The notes under the pieces: generated by a model
The model's database searches: none
What the model was told of the DNA's origin: nothing
Seen by the model: the letters and a program-made list of their open reading frames with translations, nothing else
In this document: positions 12,839 to 23,378 of the stretch, piece after piece
Position numbering within the stretch: position 1 is the first letter of the stretch
Layout: every line of letters begins with the position of its first letter
Translations under genes and position numbers: made by a program
NCBI GenBank assembly: GCA_012932295.1
Contig: JAAONU010000001.1
Coordinates: 37,727,449 to 37,791,448, forward strand
Length of the DNA stretch: 64,000 nucleotides
Direction: 5' to 3'
From: Cyclina sinensis
Lineage: Eukaryota; Mollusca; Bivalvia; Venerida; Veneridae

Positions 12839-13437
12839 AAAAAAATACTGACATTACTTTTATTTTTATTTACTTTACATGTATAAGGTATTTCCGAATT
12901 TCAAAGAGTGGACCAGTAATACTACAGTTGGTAATGATCAATCCATTAAATCTGTTCGACTCATTGTTAAAGCCAATATACATTAATAAGACTGTTATTG
13001 AAAACTGAAAAATGGGTTAGATGGAATCATAACCTTAAAAATGTCAGTTCTGAAGATTCACATAACAAATAATTTAATTATGGGGACTCATTATTTTTTG
13101 GAAAATTTTTCACACTACTACCGAAATAATGTTAGCTATTCCCGAGGGGTTTCTGTAAAGACGGTATTATTCAAATAAGTTTAGGCTGTATATACCAATT
13201 AAAATCAAGTCGACAGAAAAAAAGCAGATACAGCTGCAAATTACTCATACTGTCAGTTCCACGATTCTCGATGCTGGTGAAGACGGAAGTGTAAGAAATG
13301 AAAACATAGTTTTTCACCTTTCAAACGACTCTCAAGACCAAGTTTTATCATAAAAAGAATGGAAAATTTACTATACAGTTTAATCCAAACGTAATACCTG
13401 CAAGGCTTGACACTTTTAACTTAAACAAAACGGGTAG

Positions 13438-13505
13438 ACTTACTCTAATTTTTTATGCACTACCGAAAATGGCGGTGACGAGGATTTACTACTTCCGGTG
13501 TATGA
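13438..13505. promoter_or_regulatory. Candidate promoter / first untranslated exon between RhoGDI and FDXR
   Basis: GAAAATGGCGGTGACG (around 13466) fits the YY1-type AANATGGCGG motif often found at animal transcription starts. ACTTCCGG at 13491-13498 is an ETS-type site. On the minus strand a GTAAGT donor (13443-13438) follows, so a RhoGDI untranslated exon ending at 13444 is plausible. The same block could also serve FDXR on the plus strand, whose first visible coding exon is preceded by an acceptor at 16284. The ATG at 13469 is rejected as the FDXR start because its frame stops within 15 codons. Confidence 0.4.
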
Positions 13506-13879
13506 ATATATAAAAACGATATTCTACAAAAAAGGGTTAAAAATACGTATCAAAATACCTCAATATAAATCTTTTACAAATAAAAGTAATTATTCGGTAA
13601 AACTGTTAAAAATATTCGTTTTGAATGTTCATTTTGGATTGAACTAAGATCTATTTTTTGCCTTATTACCTACTATAAAATGAAAGTAGACGGTGTAGAC
13701 TGAAAATAGTTATTTCATTTATCATTTTGTAAATAGGTATGTTAGTGAGGTTTAATATGTTATTTAAGGAAAATTTTGAATGATCTTGCAATAGGGAATT
13801 GTTTCAGTGACTTTCACACATATTTTAAAGACAAAATATGTACTCTTTCAAAAAAATTATTTGCATAATTTTCGTAGCA

Positions 13880-14022
13880 ATACACTTCACCCCCAGACAT
13901 TTCACCCCAAGACACCACCCAGCCCCTTCCCCCTCTCCGCCCCTCCCCCCCCCCGGAATTTTGCAGACACCTCACCCCCTATGACACTTCACCCCAAAAT
14001 TCGGTAAGACACTACCCCCAGA
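13880..14022 (+). repeat. C-rich degenerate repeat (CACTTCACCCC / AGACA)
   Basis: The strand reads repeated CACTTCACCCCnnAGACA-like units with a poly-C core at 13931-13955. The same units occur in inverse orientation at 15285-15395 (GAAGTGTCTGG, AGGGGTGAAGT). The two stretches bracket about 1.3 kb and could be the ends of one element or two independent insertions. Confidence 0.55.
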
Positions 14023-14276
14023 ATTTATCTCTAGAAATGTGTTAACTACAACTTTTATGTTTGTATGTTAATTTGTATTTTTGTTAGTCCAAATAATTGC
14101 ACTCAAAACATAGAATATCGTGCTAGTTTTTGAATGGTCGATATCCGCCTTCTAAAGGCAGCATCCTGTCTGAAGTCGCATTAATGAAACTAGTATTTTT
14201 GTTACATTTTTTCATTATTTTTGTATATCAAACGAACAAAATAACGAACAAAATAAAAAAAAAAGAAGAAGAAAAA

Positions 14277-14488
14277 CACAGGCGTATGGCACATTTGTCT
14301 TGCAAATAATGGTCAAGTTATTATAAAATAATCTCCCTTTGATCATCAAGAACAAAATAACTATCCAGCACCCATTTACTTATATATTATATAGTAAATG
14401 CGTGCTGGATAGTTATTTTGTTTTTGATGATCAAAGGGAGATTATTTTATGATAACTTGACCATTATTGGCAAAACAAAACGCCTGTG
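14277..14488. repeat. Long foldback (inverted repeat, about 95-bp arms)
   Basis: The left arm starts CACAGGCG at 14277 and the right arm ends CGCCTGTG at 14488. Across the centre at about 14383 the arms match closely (ATAACTATCCAGCACCCATT against its complement AATGCGTGCTGGATAGTTAT; AATCTCCCTTTGATCATCA against TGATGATCAAAGGGAGATT). The loop is a short AT-rich stretch. It fits a foldback MITE and has no coding content. Confidence 0.85.
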
Positions 14489-15229
14489 AAGAAAAAAATA
14501 TGACAGAAAATCGAGTTAGTCTTACAAAAACATGAAAATTCATTCATGCCAACATTTAAACAGTATAAATAACTAATTGCAAATAAAACAATCTTACACA
14601 TTAAACAGAACACAAAACAGCACAGTGTAACTACTACTATTTGAAGTTGTTTACCCTCGGTACCGGCAAAAAGCCATATGACCGAGCACGTCTTATTATT
14701 ATTATATCATATCTTTATCAGTGTAACATAGGTATCTCTGAATTAAAACTGAAAATATTTCAGATAATAATACTTAATTTGATCAATTAACAACTTTAAT
14801 TTCTGGCAATTAAATGCATACATAATTGTATTAGACTTACATATCCTGTACAGGTAAAGTGTCATCAATTAGAGATGAAACGAGGTAAGAAAGAGATTAC
14901 ATTTACTGTATTGAATAAAATGTTAGTTAATTATTCTGATGTAATAAATAATATTTACCTCAAAAGAAAACTTAAATTTTACATTTCAGAGGAATTCTTA
15001 TATGGTTATTACAGGTAATATATTGACAACATTTCTTTGCAACCATTGCAATAGTTAAACAACAATATTGAAATTATTAGTTGATATCAACAGACACATT
15101 TATGCAATGATCCTATTCCCAGGCAAACACTAAATGCAGACCAAAAAAAACAACAACATTAAAAATGCTAAGTGACTCAAAATACACAAATACATTAACT
15201 ATTAACACCTTTAATTGTCCAAAAGTAAC

Positions 15230-15270
15230 ACCAGAGACATAGATAACATCATGTTATCTATGTCTCTGGT
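15230..15270. repeat. 41-bp perfect palindrome (20-bp arms, 1-base centre)
   Basis: The arm ACCAGAGACATAGATAACAT at 15230-15249 is followed by one C at 15250 and its exact reverse complement at 15251-15270. Such perfection implies a recent origin or maintenance. It lies in the FDXR upstream region, next to the C-rich inverted repeat partner at 15285. Confidence 0.9.
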
Positions 15271-15284
15271 AACACAAAAAATAG

Positions 15285-15395
15285 GGGGGCAAGTGTCTGT
15301 GTCCAATTTTCATAAAATGAGGGGTGAAGTATCTGGAAAAAATGGCTTGGGCTGAAGTGTCTGGTGGGGCAGGTGAAGTGTCTATGGTAATGAAA
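15285..15395 (-). repeat. Inverse copy of the GAAGTGTCT/TCACCCC repeat
   Basis: GGGGTGAAGTATCTGG, GGGCTGAAGTGTCTGG and GGTGAAGTGTCTATGG repeat here. They are the reverse complement of the units at 13880-14022. Confidence 0.55.
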
Positions 15396-16293
15396 AAAAT
15401 TAAAAGTAAAAATAACTGTTTATTTTGTTGGATTTTGAGAAAGTGTAGATTTATGAAGCCTTACTGTAGTTACCTTTCATGCAGATAAATTGCCCTTTGT
15501 CTATTTCTTATATCTATTTTTGTTCACCCATTTGTAAAAACAGGGTGTGGATGTACATGTAATGACCCTTTGCAAAGCAGCATCCATTTTACTTGATATT
15601 CACCAAGTACATCAGAGGTGTGAAAATTGTTGTTTAGGAGGTGTACTTACGTGATCTATTGGCCACTTAGAATAGATTTTTTTTAACCTTTTTTTTTAAT
15701 ATGATAAAACTCCAAAAACAAACATTTTATATCACATGGATTTTGGTTGTCATTTAAAGTCAAACTGCTAAAAGCCTTTACTGTTCTACACTCTTCTACA
15801 TTAATTCCAAGGCAATGTTTATGACACAGTGTCTCAAACTAAAAATAAACATTGTCATCCAGTGTGTGTGTATTTCAGCTTATTTACCGTCGGTACCAGT
15901 TGCCCATATGACCGACGCCCCCTGAAGAGATTAGTTATTTTATGTTGTGGGGGTAGTGCAAGATACAGAAAGCATCCCATTCCAGAGACACTCCTGGTTC
16001 TTTTGCATGCTCAGTGTATAGCACCAGTGTGATGTTTATGGAATATATATAATCCCTTCCATGGAACAGGGTACCTGACTGGCATATATTGATTGATTTG
16101 GTTGTGTTCTTGTTATGCTATCGCACACACCTAGAGCAAATTTTACAAATTATGACTTCTTACACTTGATCTTCTTAGAAAAGCAATTTAACATTTCAAG
16201 TTGCCCAGGTGCCCCTTTGTTTGATTATATATGTCTTTTGTGGGTATTTCTTATGTAATATGACAGCTTGTGTTTCTATCCTAGGTGAACAGC

Positions 16294-19200
16294 ATGCAGT
16301 GTCATTATCTGTGTCTCCGTCATTTGAGAGAGGTGCTGAAGATTGCAGTGAGGCACAGGAGTTGTGCCATAGATAAACCTCAGGTCTGTGTAATTGGAAG
16401 TGGACCAGCAGGGTTCTACACAGCTCAACAGCTTCTCAAGGTACCAGCTGAACTGTCTCCTAATTTGTAATTATTTATACAAAAACAAGTAATCATTCTG
16501 ATTCATAAAAATGCAAAACTGTGTTGAAATTTTTCATTCTGTTGGGAATGAAATCTTTGTACCTTAAAAACCTTTCTAGCAAAACTCCTTTAAAATATTG
16601 CTTTTTAGATCACTCCGTAAATTTAGGATTCTAACACTATCCTCTATTCACCGACAATAAACAAAGAAATTGACAGTGATATATCCTATATGTTATATCA
16701 CACGGAACACAAATGTGACTGCTGACATCACTGCGAACATCACTAGTAAATAGTGCTCATACTCTCGCCCATTAAAAAAAAATATCAGCGTGTTAGAATG
16801 GAAATAGATTTTAAAGTTTTCATGATGGTATACATCATTCACACGCATAATTATTTAATCACTCTGGCGTACGGTCTTCATGATCAAATTACATGTACTA
16901 CGCATCTGAACTTGACACTGTGATACATTTGTATATGCGATGGTATATCATTCAATAGTAAAATCTGTTTTCTAAAATGAAACTGGTTTCAGACAGTTGT
17001 TACACCTTAGAAACACTGTTACTGCAGTAATGATAAGAACCATCGCTATATTTATTAGGAGTTTTGATGAAAATATTGTCATGGTTCTGTCCTGTTAATG
17101 CTTACTAATGGCCATTATTAGCTCGACTTTTTTTTAAAAAAAGAGGAGTTATTGCTATAGTCATGGTGTTGTTGCCGTTGCTGTTCCAGTCCGAAAACTT
17201 TAACATTGATCATAATTTTTTTATTCCTTGATGGATTATCTTCATAGTTGGACACAACAACCCTTTGGACAAGACTTTCAAGATGACAAGACTAAACTTG
17301 ACCTTGACTTTTAAATGACCTTCAAATTCAAGGTCAAAATATTGAATTTTGCTAAAATTGGCCATGACTTTATTATTAATTGGTGGATTCTCTTCATGCT
17401 TGGGCACAACAACCCTTTGGACAAGATCTTCAAGTAGACCAGACTAAACTTGACCTTGACTCATAAATGACCTTCACCCTCAAGGTCAAATTATTGAATT
17501 TTGCTAAAATTTGCCATAACTTAATTATTAATAGGTGGATTTTCTTCATTATTGGACACAACAACCCTTTGGACAATATCTTCAAGTGAACCAGACTCAA
17601 CTTGACCTTGACTCATAAATGACCTTTACCTTCAAGGTCAAATTATTAAATTTTGCTAAAATTGTCCATAACTTCAGTATTTATGGTTGGATTTGATTTA
17701 TACTTGGACAAAACAACACTTCAGACAAAACCAACATGTTGAATAACTCGAATATGACCATGACCTTAAAGTGACCTTGACCATCAAGGTCAGATGATTG
17801 AATTTTGCTTAAATTGTCATAACTTTCTCATTTACATTGTATTTATAGATTTGATTCATATTTGGACTAAACAACACTTATGACAAATCCAACATTCTGA
17901 TTATTTCAAGTTTGACCTTGACCTTTAAATGACCTTGACAGTCAAGGTCAAATCATTGAATTTTGTTAAAACTGTATAATTTTGTTATTTATGGTTGGAT
18001 TTGAATCAGACTTGGACAAAACAACATTTTTGACAAAGCTGAAAAGATAAATTATTCAAGTTTGACCTTAACCTTTATATTACCATGATCGTCAAGGTCA
18101 AATAATTAAATTTTGCTCAAATTGTCATAACTTTGTTGTTTATGGTTGGTTTTGATTCATACTTGGACAAAACAAGAATTATGACAAAACCGACATATTG
18201 AATAACTCAGGTATGACCATAACCTTAAAATGACCTTGACCGTCAAGGTCAGATTATTGAATTTTGCTTAAATTGTCATACCTTTCTCATTTATTTATGG
18301 ATTTGATTCATACTTGGACAAAACAACACTTATGACAAATCTGACATTTTGATTCTTTCAGATATGACCTTGACCTTTAAATGACCTTTACTGTCAAGGT
18401 CAGATTATTGAATTTGCTAAACCTTGCTATAATTTTGTTATTTGTGGTTGGATTTTAATAATACTTGGAAAAAAAACAACACTTATGACAAAGTCGACAT
18501 GATAAATTATTCAAGTGTGACCTTTACCTTAAAATGACCATGACCGTCAAGGTCAAATTATTGAATTTTGCTCAAATTGTCATAACTTTTGTATTTGTTT
18601 ATGGATTTGCTCATACTTGGACAAAACAGCACTTATGACAAATCCGACATTATGATTCTTTCATATATCAACTTTATGTTAAAATGACCTTGACCTTCAA
18701 GGTCAAATTATTGAATTTTGCAACAATTTGCCATAACTTTGTCATTTATTGTTGGAATTGATTCATACTTGGACAAAAGAACACTTGTGACAAATCCAAC
18801 ATTTTGATTCAAGTTTGACCTGGACCTAAAAAAATGAGCAAGATCAAATTATTGAATTTTGCTAAGATTGGTCGTAACTGTGTAATTTATGGTTAGACTT
18901 GATTCATACTTGGACAAAACAACACTTTTGACAAAACTTACATCTTGAATAATTCAGGTATGACCTTTACCTTAAAATGACCTTGACAGTCAAGGTCCCA
19001 TTATTGTATTTTGCATAAATTGTCATAACTGTTGTTTATTTATGGATTTGATTTATACTTTGATAAAACAACAAAACTGACATTTTAATTTATTATAAGT
19101 ATGACCTTGACCTTTAGATGACATTGATATTTTAGGTCAAGTTATTGAATTTTGCGTAAAATAGCCAAATTTTTGTTATTTATGGTTTTATTTGATTTAT

Positions 19201-22200
19201 ACTGGGACAAAACAACACTTATGACAAAAACTAACACATTGAATCATTCAGCTGTGACCTTGACCTTCAAATGACCCTGACCATGGAGGTCAAATTATTG
19301 AATTTTGCTAATATTGGCCATAATGTCATTTTTAGTTCTTTTATTAATACTTGGACAAAACAGCGCTCATGACAAAACCTACATGTTAAATTATTCAAGT
19401 ATGACATTAACCTTTAAATGACCTTTACAGTCAAGTTAGAATTATTTTGCTAAAATAGCCAAACTTTTGTTATTAATGGACGGATTTGATCTATACAGGG
19501 ACAAAACAACACTGAGAATAAAACAAACGTGTTGAAAAATTCAAGCTTTACCTTGACCTTTAAATGACCTTGACATTACTTAACTTGGCTATATCTTTGT
19601 TGTTAATGGATGTAGTGTCTTCATGCTTGGACATAACTACCTTTTAGACAATACTTCCAAAGAAGGTTAAACTGAACTTGAACTTGACCTTTAAGGTCAA
19701 ATTTCTGAATGTTGCTAAAATTGGCCATAACTTTGTTATGTATAATTATATTTCCAAATGATGTTTCGTTTGAAATCCCTTCACCACAATGTGCTTCCTC
19801 TAATGTGTTTGCCTTTGGAAATAGGAAAAAGTCGAGCGTGGCCCCCGCTTGCGGTGGCTCTTGTTTATATATTGTACTAATAGAAATCAAATGTTCATCT
19901 ATGTTACTTTGAATCTAACTTATGAATGAAGAAACACACGGTAAATAATGCTAAACAACTTTAGTTGATCACTTTATACTTCACATATTTAATACATGGT
20001 ATTGACATATTTGATTTTTATACCCCTACAAACAAAGTTTAGGGGGGTATATAGGAGTGAACTTGTCGGTCAGTTGGTCAGTCCATTTCATGGTTTCCAG
20101 ATGATAACTCTTGAAGAAGTCATTGGATTGTAATAAGTTTTAGTACACTGGTGTAACATCATAAAATACAGATCAGTTTTGAATTTGGAATCAGACCACT
20201 AAATTTTTACAGAGTTATGGTCCTTTTTCATCTTCAGTTTTCCCAAAAAAATGGTTTCCAGATGATAACTCTTTAAGGAGTCATTGGATTGTAATAATTT
20301 TTTACATTGTATATGTGTAACAGGTCAAGTTTCGAATTTGGGTTCAGACCACTAAATTTTTACAGAGTTATGGCCCTTTTGCAATAAAAAGTCATTTCCA
20401 GATGATAATTGTTTAAGGAGTCAAAGGATTGAAAGTATTTTGGGTACACAGAATGATGTAACATCATTAAATACAGTTGGAGTTCAAATTTTGGTTCAAA
20501 CCACTAAAATTTTACATAGTTATGGCTCCTTTTCATCTTAAATTTTGAAAAAAAAGTGATAATCCTTTATGGAGTCACTGGATTGAAATTATTTTTGTTA
20601 CACAGATGAAACAACATAAGGTATAGGTCGAGTTTGAATTTGGATTCAGACCACTAAATATTTACATAGTTATTTTCATCAGTTATTTTGCAAAGAGATT
20701 GTTTCCAAGGGACTCTTTAATGGATTGTTATTATATTTAGTACTCAAATGTAACATTATTAAATACTGGTTGATTTCAAATTTGGACACAGACCACTAAA
20801 TGTTTACATAGTTTTGGTTTCTTTTCATTTTACCATTTTCAGACTTGTTTTGGTGATTTGAAATCTTACTTGATACAATTATCTGTACAATGTTGTCTTT
20901 CTTTTCACTAGAGATAATATCTTTTTACATCTTCCTTTTTGCCACAAAAGTAATTCCCGTCTCCATCAAGGACATCAGTGGGGTTATTAATTGCATTCAG
21001 CGATAGCTCTAGTTCATTCAGTGATTGTAATATTTCTACAGGGCAACCCTGATATACATGTAGACATATACGAGAAGCTACCTGTGCCATTTGGACTGGT
21101 GAGATATGGTGTGGCTCCAGACCATCCAGAGGTCAAGGTCAGTTCTGTTCTTGATATTCGTGAATTCTGTGGACATGTCTATTGAAGAATTGGTTTCTGT
21201 GGCAGAATAGGATATTTGTTGTCATGAACTATATCTTTCAGCATTGTAAGCAATCACTAAGTAAACAGAAGTATTAACTATAAAAAGAATTATGGATTTC
21301 ATAAGAAGCACATATGGTTCAATCTCATTGTAATGTGATTTTGATTTGATAGCTAAGAAAGATGGCATAAGTTATTGAATAGAGAGAAAAAATAATTTGA
21401 CATTGATTGTTGCAGCTCACGTGCACATCATAAATACTAATACTAATACAAATACCCACTTTCCAAATGGAACAGCCAGAGTGCTAACCATGCTGAATAT
21501 GCAGAGGTAGAGGAGTAATATTGTGTTGTATCACAAAAGTCACTCTACATTTATAGCTGTAATCAGAACCTGTGGAAAACTTTTCTGTTTCAGAATGTCA
21601 TAAATACTTTCACACAGACAGCTAACAACAACAGATGCACTTTCATTGGTAATGTGACTGTTGGTAAAGATATCTCTGTGGCAGAACTTCAAAAAGCCTA
21701 TACTGCTGTTGTTATGGTAAAAATCCGAAAAAATATCTTTCAGTTACTAAGTCATATTTACAATACTCATCAAATTAACAAATCCATAATATTTTTTGTA
21801 AAAAATTAACAGAATGAAAAAATTACCAGTTATATAGAAAACGGATATATATGTAATGTACATTTTATCATCTTATCCAAGATGTCTTGAAGATTTTTGC
21901 ATCTGGTCCCAAAACACCAAAACATAGCATGCACAAAAGGAAAAGGTTACATTATTGTCATATAATCCAAGATGTCTTGTAGCTGTTCCCAAGCACAGAC
22001 TAGTGCTAGTTGCAAATAAGACAAAAGACATGTACCAAGAAAAAGGTTACATTTTTAGCTCCACTTTTTACCATAAGAAAAAATGTGGAGTTACAGTCAT
22101 GACCCTCTTGTCTCTGTCAGCATTGGTTAACCTTTTGTGTCGCCTGCTACAAAGTAGCCGCGACATATAGGGATTACTTCTCCATTGTCCGTCTGTCTGT

Positions 22201-23339
22201 CTGTCCGTTCGTCACAAAACTTGTCCGGACTACTTCTCAGAAACTACTGGTGCGATTTCATCCAAACTTTATAGAAATGATCATTATCAAGTCTAGTTGT
22301 GCACACATCAGCATTTTCCAGTCAAATAATTTTTGTCAGAGTTATGGCCCTTTTTGTGTCGCCCGTTCGAAGAAACGGCGATACATAGGGATCGCTTTGT
22401 CCGGCGGTCCGTCACGAAAACTTAACGTTGGCTATAACTTTGCCATTTCTAAACATTGTCTTATCAAACTTTCAAATTATATTGCTTATGACAACAGGGT
22501 CGGGATGATGCCAGTTATGCCCCTTTTTGTACTTGGATTTTGTCATGAAAACTTAACGTTGGCAATAACTTTGCCATTTCTTAACATTTCGTCATCAAAC
22601 TTTCAAATTATATTGCTTACGACAACAGGGTCGTGATGATGCCAAAATCTGTAGGTCAAGGTCACAATTGACAGAGTTATGCCCCTTTTTGTACTTGGAT
22701 TTTGTCATGAAAACTTAACATTGGCTATAACTAAGCCATTTCGTAATATTTCTTCATCAAACTTTCCTATTTTAATGTTTACAATTGTATCACATAAGAT
22801 AACACCATTTCTCAAGGGCAGATAACCCTCAAATTTATTTTTGCGATGTTATGCCCCTTTTTCAACTTATAATTTCTTGGTTAACCTTTTTGTTAATGTC
22901 CATTTCTCAAAAAGTGTCAAAGATATTCCATTCAAACTTGGAATACTTGATCACAAGCAAAACCCCTGTAAAGATTGTTGGTACCAATGTCCCTGGGGTC
23001 ACAGTTAGCCCCACCCCGAGGGGTCACTTGATTTTGCTTATACTTATATATAGGAAAATAACTTCTTAAGCCTAGAAATAAAATATTAATTGACTTGAGA
23101 TGGGTAAGTACTCCCCCCCCACCGTCCCCTCTGCATGGGGACCCACCCCCCACCCCATTTTTTTTACACCCCCCCTGCCCCATTTTTTTTTAATACATAG
23201 GTACTTGACTCCCCATCCACCCCCCAAACCTGTCCCCCCCCCGGGCCCCAATTTTTTTTTTTTTAATACATAGGTACTGAACTCCCTATCCAACCCCCAA
23301 ACCAGCCACCTCACCCCCTCCCCCCTCTCCCCAAGGGTC

Positions 23340-23378
<39 letters not shown>

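Noticed and set aside
13469..13513. ATG GCG GTG ... as the FDXR start codon
   Set aside because: The frame stops within 15 codons. Using the nearby GTGTAT as a donor gives a stop on joining to the exon at 16285.
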